Source: CAVYVZ01 sp963772065 (GTDB lineage: Bacteria > Acidobacteriota > Vicinamibacteria > Vicinamibacterales > UBA2999). Taken from it: a stretch of 64,000 nt of DNA. The notes under the pieces are model-generated. The model saw only the letters and a program-made list of their open reading frames with translations, was not told the DNA's origin and did not search any database. The position numbers were made by a program, and so were the translations under genes. The stretch is from assembly GCA_963772065.1 (NCBI GenBank), contig CAVYVZ010000010.1, forward strand, positions 248,001-312,000. Direction: 5' to 3'. This document shows positions 57,370 through 64,000 of the stretch, piece by piece (the first letter of the stretch is position 1; each line of letters starts with the position of its first letter).

Positions 57370-57595
57370 AGTTCGCGAGGAGGCGCTGCACCTCCTGTTT
57401 CACGAGCGCGAGATCCGTCAGCACCCGCTCGGCCTCATCCACCTGACGCTGCAGCTCGTCGCGCTTCGGGAGCCCTCCGCGCTTCACTTCGTCCGCAAGA
57501 TCGCGGGTGCTGATCGCGCACGCCTCGCAAACGTCGAGCGTTCGCGCGTGCGCTTCCAGAATCTTGCGGAACTCCTGGCGCTCCTTCCGGGTCAT
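57359..57595 (-). CDS. Short coiled-coil protein of unknown function
   Basis: 78 residues from ATG 57595. The sequence is almost entirely helical and charged (MTRKERQEFRKILEAHARTL, LPKRDELQRQVDEAERVLTD, LALVKQEVQRLLANLGV), with two Cys in VCEACAIST that might bind metal. It starts 4 bases after the stop of the sugar-operon oxidoreductase and may be its last gene. Its stop codon lies inside the REP-like palindrome at 57353-57369. Coding is supported by helical heptads and its position; no family is recognised. Confidence 0.5.
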   Translation of the reverse strand: MTRKERQEFRKILEAHARTLDVCEACAISTRDLADEVKRGGLPKRDELQRQVDEAERVLTDLALVKQEVQRLLANLGV

Positions 57596-57599
57596 TCAT

Positions 57600-58918
57600 T
57601 CATCTTGTCACAGCCCCCACGGCAGCCTCGGCGAAGTGCGCGCACTGCTCCGCGTACAAACGGTCCGCGATCCGCCCGGCCGGCAGCTCGACGTCGTCCA
57701 ACGTGAGCACGGCATCCTGTGCGATGTTCCGCCGCAGACGGCAGCCTTCGACGAGCCCCTCCGGCAGGTATCGACGCTCGCGCATCTCAGCGGCGCTGAC
57801 GCACTGGCCGTACGTCATGAAGTGTCCGTAGTCGTCGAGCGGCTCTCCCGATCCGAGGTCGCGCTTGGCCACCGCGCACACTTCGACGCACGGGCCTCCG
57901 ATCGGCGCGCGCCGCGGCATCGCCGAGCAACGCCACACGCCCGATCGTGTTCGGGACCTCGAAGTGGCACAGGTGGTACGGCGTGTAGAAGCTGTACAGC
58001 GGACCTTCTCCGAGCTTGTAGAGATTGAGATAGTGACGTTGCCGCGGATCCGTGTGCTCGGCGAGGCAGAAGATGCCCGGGCCCGGCTGCGCGCCAACGA
58101 CGTACTCGACGATCCCTCCGAGGCTGCGAAGCAGCTCGACGTCGTACTTCGTCGCGAGCTCGTCCACGTGGCCACGGTGCTCGTAGGCGAGAAGGCCGCG
58201 CTGTGCCACGGTCATGCCCGTGGCGTTCGCGACGACCGCCTGCTCGAAGCTCACCTTCGAGCCATCCGCGAAGCTCGTCACCATCGAGGGCCGCTGGCCC
58301 CACTTCTCCGCAAATCCCTTCTGCGTCGTCGGAGTCCGATACGGGATCCTGCAGCCCCTTGATGTTCCCCATGACGCGCGGGATCAGCCCCATGCCCTTC
58401 ACGAATCGGTACAAATTGACTTCGACCGCAGGCTGGTCGCCGTCGCAGGCGCTCAGGATGACGCCATGCCGCTTCGCATGGATCTGGAGGATCGGCCCGA
58501 GCGTCGCGTCGAGCTCGGCGTTCATCAGGATGACGTGCTTCCCATACGCGAACGCTTCGAGCGCGGCGCGCGCCCCGAACTCCACGGCGCCGGTGACGTC
58601 GAGGACGACGTCGATGTGCGGCGAGCGGCACACCGCCATCTCGTCCTCGGTCACCACCGGGCGGCCGAGCACGATCGCGTCGTCCAGCGCGGACTGCGAG
58701 TCCGCCGTCAAGGGCTCGAGCGAGGTATCTGCGTATCTGAAGCAGTCAATTGCCCGCGGCGCGTGGCGGTTGTAGATCGCGGCCAGCCGGATGCCCGTCG
58801 AGTAGTTCAGGATCTGGTTCGCGATGCCGCGTGCCATGAAACCCGCACCCAGCATCCCGACTCGAACCGGTCGTCCTTCTGCTTCGCGAGCGGCGAGCGC
58901 CGTGTCGACGATGATCAT
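57600..58918 (-). CDS. Gfo/Idh/MocA-like NAD(P)-dependent oxidoreductase with C-terminal SAF domain, frameshifted twice
   Basis: About 438 residues when joined. The N-terminal Rossmann part is PVRVGMLGAGFMARGIANQI, with DVVLDVTGAVEFGA and GKHVILMNAELDATLGPIL, close to homoserine-dehydrogenase-like sugar oxidoreductases. The frame breaks at the GGG 58343-58345, where removing one base gives DPYRTPTTQKGFAEKWGQ. It breaks again near 57907-57912, where removing one base gives GDAAAAPIGGPCVEVCAVAKRDL. The C-terminal SAF domain (YLPEGLVEGCRLRRNIAQDA, LTLDDVELPAG) resembles that in sialic-acid-synthase-like proteins. These fused enzymes are typical of O-antigen or exopolysaccharide sugar loci. The start overlaps the rfbC stop (ATGA). 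Confidence 0.75.
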
Positions 58919-59466
58919 CGGGCGACTCTCAGCTCGACCTCTTCAAGGAGCGGCCAAGCCCGGTCCTTCTCGGATACATCGGTCACCGGCAGAGGCCAGG
59001 CAATCGCGAGCCGTGGATCGTCGTAGCGGAGACCGCTCTCGGCGGCGGGCGTATAAAACTCCCCCACCTGGTATGTCGTCTCGGTGTTGTCCTCGAGCAC
59101 CTGATAGCCGTGTGCGAAGCGCTTGGGAACGTACAGGCCGCGGCGATTTTCTTCCGTCAGCTCCACACCGACGTGCTGCAGGTACGTCGGCGACTCCGGC
59201 CGCAGGTCGACGATGACATCCAGAATGGCGCCCCGGCTGCAGCGGACGAATTTCGTTTCCGCGTGAGGAGGGCGCTGAAAGTGGAGGCCGCGCACCGTCC
59301 CCTGACGGTAGTTGAACGAGATGTTCGCCTGCGCGATGACCGGCTCGAGCCCATGCGCTTCGAACTCGTGCTGGCAGAAGGCGCGGGCGAAGAAGCCGCG
59401 CGCGTCGCCTCGCCGCTCGAGGTCGACGATGAAGGCGCCTTCGAGCTTCGTTTCGATGAAGACCAT
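58915..59466 (-). CDS. rfbC: dTDP-4-dehydrorhamnose 3,5-epimerase family protein
   Basis: 183 residues, the usual length of RmlC cupin epimerases. The diagnostic regions are ANISFNYRQGTVRGLHFQRP with the catalytic His, KFVRCSRGAILDVIVDLRP, and YVPKRFAHGYQVLEDNTETT with the conserved Tyr/Phe and Asp. FYTPAAESGLRYDDPRLAIA and WPLLEE close the protein. It epimerises C3/C5 of a nucleotide-bound 4-keto sugar. With a cytidylyltransferase in the same operon, the true substrate may be a CDP-linked or branched sugar rather than dTDP-rhamnose. It starts directly at the stop of the SDR gene. Confidence 0.9.
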   Translation of the reverse strand: MVFIETKLEGAFIVDLERRGDARGFFARAFCQHEFEAHGLEPVIAQANISFNYRQGTVRGLHFQRPPHAETKFVRCSRGAILDVIVDLRPESPTYLQHVGVELTEENRRGLYVPKRFAHGYQVLEDNTETTYQVGEFYTPAAESGLRYDDPRLAIAWPLPVTDVSEKDRAWPLLEEVELRVAR

Positions 59467-60505
59467 TCAGGCCGCCTCCCGCGCGCGCATGAAGAAGTTC
59501 TCGTCCATCTGCCCCGTCTCGAGCAGATGATGCAGCTGTGTGAGCCGCGTGAACGCGCGGAAGCCGAAGGCGGCCGGGGTCATGCCGGTCCGCTCGAAGA
59601 CCTCACGCAGACCCGCGGCTCCGCTGGCGGCCGTGTGCCGGCACTGGAATGCCGGCAGCATCCTCGCAATCTTGTCGAACGAGACGCGGTAGCTGCGACC
59701 GTCGGCGCTCGGCGGACCAAAGGTCGTCGTGGTCCCGGGAAACGCGGCGGCGACGATGCCGGCGAGCTCGCGAACGCGATAGTTCTCGGCGTTCGAGCCG
59801 ACATTGAAGATCTGGCCGTGCACGGCTTCCCGTGGCGCCTCGAGCACGCAGGCGAACGCCTCGGCGATGTCGAGCGCATGGATCATGGGCCGCCACGGCG
59901 TGCCGTCGCTCGTCATGACGATCTGCCTGGTCGTCCACGCCAGGCCGGCGAACTGATTGAGCACGATGTCGAAGCGCATGCGGGGCGACGCGCCGTACGC
60001 GGTTGCGTTACGCATGCAGGTCGGCGAAAACGCCGTGTCGGCGAGCCCGGCGAGCACGCCTTCCGTCCGCAGCTTGCAGGCGGCATAGGCGGTGAGCGGC
60101 TCGGTGGGCGAATCCTCGCTCTTCCAGTCGGCACCACCGGCACCGTAGACGCTGCACGACGAGCTATAGACGAACCGCGCCACGCCGGCTTCTTTCGCGT
60201 GCCGCGCCAGGTTCGCCGAGCCCTCGCCGTTGATCGCGTAGGTCACCTCGGGACGGTTCTGCCCAATCGGGTCGTTCGAGAGCTCCGCCAGGTGCACCAC
60301 GGCGTCGAAGCCGCGCAGGTCGTCCACCGTGATGTGCCGGATGTCCTTGGTGATGGTCGGAATGAGATGGCTTGGGCAGCTCGTAGAGCAGCCCATCGCG
60401 GTAGTAGCCTGCATCGAGCCCGATCACCTCGTGCCCTCGCTCCAGGAGGTGCGGTCCCATGAGCGCGCCGAGATAGCCGTCGATACCCGTCAGAAGGACC
60501 CGCAT
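59467..60505 (-). CDS. NAD-dependent epimerase/dehydratase (extended SDR), frameshifted
   Basis: Start ATG 60505 gives MRVLLTGIDGYLGALMGPHL, the NAD-binding loop, then LLERGHEVIGLDAGYYRDG. The frame breaks near 60366-60372, after LLYELPKP. The other frame continues PTITKDIRHITVDDLRGFDA and AVVHLAELSNDPIGQ. The active site is YSSSCSVYG and the Y-x-x-x-K of TAYAACKLRTEG, followed by RNATAYGASPRMRFDIVLNQ. It probably acts on a nucleotide sugar between RfbF and RfbC in the pathway. The joined length of about 345 residues is normal. The 3' end abuts the rfbC start. Confidence 0.85.
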
Positions 60506-60509
60506 GCAG

Positions 60510-61307
60510 CTATCTCGCAACCGCGAAAGGTTCGTCGAGCCAGGTTTTCCAGGGTGCCTTCCCTGAATCCCACAGCTCTTCGAGCATGTTCTTTTCCTTC
60601 AGCGTGTCCATGCACGACCAGAAGCCGTAGTGTCGATATCCCACGAGCTCGTTGTCGCGCGCGAGGCGTTCGATCGGCTCCCGCTCCAAGACTGTGTGGT
60701 CGCCGTCGATGTAGTCCAGCGCTCTGGCGTGCATCACGAAGAACCCGCCGTTGATCCAGCCCTCGCTCTCTTCGGGCTTCTCCGCGAACGTGGTCACCTG
60801 ATCCCCGGCGAAACCGACACGACCGAAACGCGCCGGGGGTTTGACGGTGGTCACCGTGGCCAGCTTGCCGTGCGACTTGTGAAAGTCGAGGAGCTCGGTG
60901 ATGTTGATGTCCGCGACGCCGTCGCCGTACGTCAGCAGGAACGTCTCGTCCTGCCCGATCCAGTTGCGCAGCCGACGTACGCGGCCACCGGTCATCGTGT
61001 TGAGGCCCGTGTCCACCAGGTGCACGCGCCAGTCTGGCCGCACGCCGTCGTGGATCGTCTGCCGGCCCGTCTTGAGATCCACGGTCAGATCGCTGTTCAG
61101 CGCGTAGTAGTTGAAGAAGTACTCCTTGATGTGCTGCGCCTTGTAGCCGAGCGCGATGATGAACTCGTCGATCCCGTGTGCACCGTAGATGTTCATGATG
61201 TGCCACAGCATCGGACGGTTGCCGATCTCGATCATCGGCTTGGGCTTGTGGACGGTCTCCTCGGACAGCCGAGACCCGAATCCGCCGGCCAGGATAATGG
61301 CTTTCAT
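60510..61307 (-). CDS. rfbF: Glucose-1-phosphate cytidylyltransferase
   Basis: 265 residues, typical length. It makes CDP-glucose from CTP and glucose-1-phosphate. The nucleotide loop AIILAGGFGSRLSEETVHKPKPM is diagnostic (quoted in part: GGFGSRLSEETVHKPK). TFLLTYGDGVADINITELLD (metal Asp), TTVKPPARFGRVGF, GWINGGFFVMHARALDYIDG and YRHYGFWSCMDTLKEKNMLE also match. It lies upstream of the SDR and rfbC genes. No adjacent CDP-glucose 4,6-dehydratase was recognised unless the SDR gene fills that role. The start overlaps the stop of the DUF5672 gene (ATGA). Confidence 0.93.
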   Translation of the reverse strand: MKAIILAGGFGSRLSEETVHKPKPMIEIGNRPMLWHIMNIYGAHGIDEFIIALGYKAQHIKEYFFNYYALNSDLTVDLKTGRQTIHDGVRPDWRVHLVDTGLNTMTGGRVRRLRNWIGQDETFLLTYGDGVADINITELLDFHKSHGKLATVTTVKPPARFGRVGFAGDQVTTFAEKPEESEGWINGGFFVMHARALDYIDGDHTVLEREPIERLARDNELVGYRHYGFWSCMDTLKEKNMLEELWDSGKAPWKTWLDEPFAVAR

Positions 61308-62206
61308 TGCTGGACGACTCCGGACGTGAGAAGGGACTGTGCGCTGGTCTTCGCGCGAGATGCATCGAGGCGGACATCAGATCCCGGCCCGTGCTGCAGG
61401 AGATAGGGCTCGTAGAAGCCGCGATCGAACTTCTGCCAGCGGTGCGCCCCGAACGGCATCCGGCCGCCTGTCCGCTCGAAGCACTTCCGCGGTTCTGCTT
61501 CGAACGCGAAGCGCATCGCGACATCGACGGGAGCGATCCGAAACGTCGGGTCGTAGTGCGTGGCGTACTCCGCCCAGAAGCGATCCTCGTGCACGTCGCC
61601 GTGAACGGCCCACTTCACGTGCCACCCTACGTCGTTGAACCACCCGAGGCGCTTGACGTATTTGCGCGGCCAGTTGAGCGCGCACGCGACGGCGCTGCTC
61701 CGTTCGCAGTAGCGGCGCCAGTACTCGTCGGGATCGACGAAGTAGGTTTTCGACTGGAGCACACGGAGGAAGCTCCGCACGCGGCGCAGCGAAAAGCCGC
61801 CGTTGCCCACTTTCTGCTCGGTGATGTGCGGCGTGTCCGGCGAGAGCAGCCACGGCGCGCCGATGAAGTCGTAGCCCCGATCGCACCACGTCAGCAGCTC
61901 GTCGGAGAACACGAGCGCGTCGAGGTGATAGATCAGGATGTACTCGTAGTCGAGGAACGCCTTGTAGAACGCCTTGGACAGCAGCAGCCTGCCGTGGGCC
62001 TGGGCGCTTCCGAAGAACCGCGGCGGAAACCGTTTCGGCATGAAACCGGGATAGAGCGCCGCGTGGTCCTCGGGAACGAGAACGTAGTTATCGTAATGGC
62101 CGAGGTAACGCCGAACGTGGCGAAACGCAATCTCCTCGTCCGGCGAGTACTGCGTCTTGGTGGAAAGGGTGAGGACGACCGCAGCTCTCCCAGACGGGCT
62201 CGCCAT
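61304..62206 (-). CDS. DUF5672-family glycosyltransferase-like protein
   Basis: 300 residues. AVVLTLSTKTQYSPDEEIAF, VLVPEDHAALYPGFMPKRF and KAFYKAFLDYEYILIYHLDALVFSDEL with its HLDALV (DxD-like) motif are typical of DUF5672. GYDFIGAPWLLSPDTP and KVGNGGFSLRRVRSFL (acceptor-site GNGG) also match. These cytosolic proteins resemble GT-A glycosyltransferases found in polysaccharide loci. It heads the surface-sugar operon and overlaps rfbF by ATGA. The donor sugar may be the CDP-linked product of the operon. Confidence 0.75.
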   Translation of the reverse strand: MASPSGRAAVVLTLSTKTQYSPDEEIAFRHVRRYLGHYDNYVLVPEDHAALYPGFMPKRFPPRFFGSAQAHGRLLLSKAFYKAFLDYEYILIYHLDALVFSDELLTWCDRGYDFIGAPWLLSPDTPHITEQKVGNGGFSLRRVRSFLRVLQSKTYFVDPDEYWRRYCERSSAVACALNWPRKYVKRLGWFNDVGWHVKWAVHGDVHEDRFWAEYATHYDPTFRIAPVDVAMRFAFEAEPRKCFERTGGRMPFGAHRWQKFDRGFYEPYLLQHGPGSDVRLDASRAKTSAQSLLTSGVVQQ

Positions 62207-62284
62207 GACGCGGCCTGCTGTGCAATACAGGTGCCTGCGGTTGAATCGCCATTATTCGGCGGGTTCGTGTCCCTTTGAGGCAAC

Positions 62285-62317
62285 TGCATGCCCACGCCAC
62301 GACGCGTGGGAAATGCA
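62285..62317. terminator. Hairpin between the membrane-protein gene and the sugar operon
   Basis: CCCACGC (62291-62297) pairs with GCGTGGG (62304-62310) around a 6-base loop. An outer TGCAT/ATGCA (62285-62289/62313-62317) extends the stem. It lies just 3' of the membrane-protein gene on the minus strand. There is no T-tract on that strand, so factor-independent termination is doubtful; it may stabilise a 3' end. Confidence 0.4.
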
Positions 62318-62319
62318 TT

Positions 62320-63591
62320 TCACACCTGGAGATGTTTCTGAACGTCCCGGTCGCGGCTGACGCGCCAGATCTTGGCGTCGAGGTAGTAGTGCTGCAGCGC
62401 GAAGCCGACAATCGCCGCAGCGAAGAGCTGCTCGCCGAGGCCAAGGGCCGATGGGTCCTGTATCCCGGCCATCATCGCCAGCGAGTTGAGCACGGCCCGG
62501 TCGAGTGACACGCCGAGCGCCCGCTCCACCCATCCGATCCACGGTCCCCGATAGCACAGGAACGTGAAGAGCAGGCCGGTCAGCGCATACGCACCGACGT
62601 TCGCGAACGCGAGCCGTGCCACGCGATGCGCGGGATCGGAGGACGACCCGTACTTGCGCTGCGCGTACGAATACACGATGCAGTGGTACTGAATGTTGTG
62701 ACCCACCGTGACGAGCGGCACGACGAACGCCGCCATCACCGGGTGACTGAAGGCGACGAGATGCAGCGGCACGATGAGCGCCATGTAGGCGAGCTTGCTG
62801 CCGTTCAGCGGCACGGCCGCGCGCCAGTTCCGCACCTGGAGCCACACGTAGCCGAGCACCGTTGCGACATACGCCACGGCTGCCAGTGGGAACAGCACGC
62901 TCCCGATGCTCACGCCCCCGACGAGCGGTTCGCGCAGGCCGAGGCTGGGAAATCCGGGAGTGTGCGCGTACCAGGTGCTCGTCATGAAGAGCACCAGCGG
63001 CAGGTAGAGCGCGAGGTTGAAGAACCAGACGTCCGCACGGTGCGCGGCGGCGTCACCCTCGCCCGCCTTCCGCTTGTACAGGGCGAAGAAACCCCAATGC
63101 TGGCGCACGACGTGGTAGTACGCCCAGAGTCGGAAGAACACGAAAAAGACGAGAGCGCCCGCCGCGAGCTGGCCTGGCGAGAGCCTGACGCCGAGCGGCC
63201 GGAGCCACGGTGCCACCGCGTACGGCAGCAGTATCGCCGCGGGACCGAGCACGAAGAAGCCGAACGAGCGCCGCAGCTCGCGCCCGCGCACGTGCCATTC
63301 GGTCGGATCGAGCAGCGTGCGGCCAAGCGTGGCCCACACGTGCGGCGCGTCGAGAATGAACGCCCAGCTGACCATGACGAGCAGGTTCAACGTGAGCGCG
63401 ACCTCCGTTCCGAAAAGCGGCAGCGTGACCAGCGGATCGCGCAGCGGATTCCCGAGCGTCGCGAGCGTGTACAGGATGACGGCCATGTACGCCCAGCCCG
63501 CCAGCGCCGACCCGATGTAGAAGAGGAGATCGCTTCGCGGGTTGAGGATCCAGTGGAACCTGATCTGCCGTGGCGCAGCGGTCGCGATCAT
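62320..63591 (-). CDS. Polytopic membrane protein of unknown function
   Basis: 423 residues from ATG 63591 (MIATAAPRQIRFHWILNPRSDLLFYIG). About ten membrane helices are visible (ALAGWAYMAVILYTLATLG, ALTLNLLVMVSWAFILDAPHVWATL and others). His-rich loops occur at LWAYYHVVRQHWGFFALYKRK and VTVGHNIQYHCIVYSYAQRKYG and might bind metal or haem. The opening HWILNPRSDLLFYIG recurs in uncharacterised acidobacterial membrane proteins. It overlaps the DUF6526 gene by ATGA (63588-63591), so the pair is co-translated. An in-frame upstream extension lacks similarity and overlaps that gene, so it was not used. Confidence 0.7.
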   Translation of the reverse strand: MIATAAPRQIRFHWILNPRSDLLFYIGSALAGWAYMAVILYTLATLGNPLRDPLVTLPLFGTEVALTLNLLVMVSWAFILDAPHVWATLGRTLLDPTEWHVRGRELRRSFGFFVLGPAAILLPYAVAPWLRPLGVRLSPGQLAAGALVFFVFFRLWAYYHVVRQHWGFFALYKRKAGEGDAAAHRADVWFFNLALYLPLVLFMTSTWYAHTPGFPSLGLREPLVGGVSIGSVLFPLAAVAYVATVLGYVWLQVRNWRAAVPLNGSKLAYMALIVPLHLVAFSHPVMAAFVVPLVTVGHNIQYHCIVYSYAQRKYGSSSDPAHRVARLAFANVGAYALTGLLFTFLCYRGPWIGWVERALGVSLDRAVLNSLAMMAGIQDPSALGLGEQLFAAAIVGFALQHYYLDAKIWRVSRDRDVQKHLQV

Positions 63592-64000
63592 GTCCGGTGA
63601 TGGTCGGGCTGCCAGTCGCGAATAGCTTCCTTGATTTGCCGGCTCGTGAGGTTCTCGCCGAGCGCACGCTGCATCAGCGCGGGGAGCTCGGCGTCCGACG
63701 CGAAGCGCAGCGCCACCAGCTGTCGCGTCGACAATCGCTCGTACAGCGGCTCCTGGCCGAGCTGAGCGAGCCGTACCCGCATCTCGAGTCGGATAATCCG
63801 ATCCTGTAGCCGGACGATGTACACGCGGCTGATCGCCACGAGGAACATGACCGCGACCGTGAGGCACATCAGCCCGACGGTCATCGCCGAGGGCCAGCGG
63901 ATAATCTCGATGATGAAGAACGCCAGCGCCAGGATCGCCGCAACCGCGGCACCAGTCGTCAGTGCAGGTCGGTTTGCGTGATTCGCGTAGTTCTGAGCGC
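63588..64000 (-). CDS. DUF6526-type small membrane protein (5' end outside window)
   Basis: The frame is open to the end of the window and begins with AQNYANHANRPALTTGAAVA, so only a few N-terminal residues are missing. The family opening QNYANH is diagnostic. Two membrane helices follow (AAILALAFFIIEIIRW and MTVGLMCLTVAVMFLVAIS), then a cytoplasmic helical tail (VYIVRLQDRIIRLEMRVRLA, LSTRQLVALRFASDAELPAL). Function unknown. The internal ATG at 63884 is not the true start. The stop overlaps the next membrane-protein start (ATGA). Confidence 0.8.
   Translation of the reverse strand, partial: AQNYANHANRPALTTGAAVAAILALAFFIIEIIRWPSAMTVGLMCLTVAVMFLVAISRVYIVRLQDRIIRLEMRVRLAQLGQEPLYERLSTRQLVALRFASDAELPALMQRALGENLTSRQIKEAIRDWQPDHHRT

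Overview
The window looks like part of a chromosome from an Acidobacteriota bacterium, most likely class Vicinamibacteria. The evidence is high GC with strong third-position GC by eye, a VWFA protein of the acidobacterial type (TIGR03436-like), an Oar-like TonB receptor, ADOP-type FtsX permease, TIGR02999-type ECF sigma factor, two-component beta-propeller hybrid kinase, and many TPR proteins and c-type cytochromes. I see no rRNA, tRNA, CRISPR array or prophage. Genes are packed in short operons, and twelve neighbouring pairs share a start/stop overlap (ATGA, GTGA or GTGCTGA).

Layout. 1-15.4 kb: end of a TonB receptor with a UUCG-loop terminator; a broken TPR membrane protein; a membrane-spermidine-synthase fusion coupled to a TPR protein; a VWFA - redoxin - cytochrome c/copper monooxygenase/TPR operon; and two coupled hybrid histidine kinases. 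15.6-24 kb: two tandem HisC-like aminotransferases and an HD protein with twin-arginine signals, a small exported cupin-like protein, an outer-membrane barrel, an amino-acid permease and an amidohydrolase. 24-35.4 kb: arginine decarboxylase, di-haem oxidoreductase, ECF sigma factor, serine hydrolase, HEAT/DUF349 protein and type III glutamine synthetase, separated by unusual low-complexity inverted-repeat spacers. 35.5-40.2 kb: an ArsR-methyltransferase regulator coupled to cobalamin methionine synthase. 40.1-43.7 kb: the most interesting region, with a CorE-like cysteine-rich ECF sigma factor, a 31-residue Cys/Gly-rich peptide, an M48 protease, a REP-type (RAYT) transposase and a GNAT acetyltransferase. 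Three copies of a 13-bp tandem-repeat array sit in the same orientation just upstream of three candidate -10 boxes here. 43.7-57.2 kb: aldo/keto reductase, MFS transporter, PQQ-propeller protein, quinone oxidoreductase, di-haem cytochrome, LytS/LytTR two-component pair, ADOP permease, DUF885 peptidase, threonine dehydrogenase and a beta-helix protein. 57.3-64 kb: a surface-sugar operon (SAF-domain oxidoreductase, RfbC, SDR epimerase, RfbF, DUF5672 glycosyltransferase-like) next to two membrane proteins.

Quality caveat. Thirteen genes carry fifteen apparent single-base frameshifts. Judged against expected protein continuity, fourteen look like one-base insertions. Both halves stay open and family-like, so I read most of them as consensus errors of the assembly rather than real gene decay. 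I annotated such genes over their full span and say where the frame breaks. All family names rest on reading the sequence; no database search was run.
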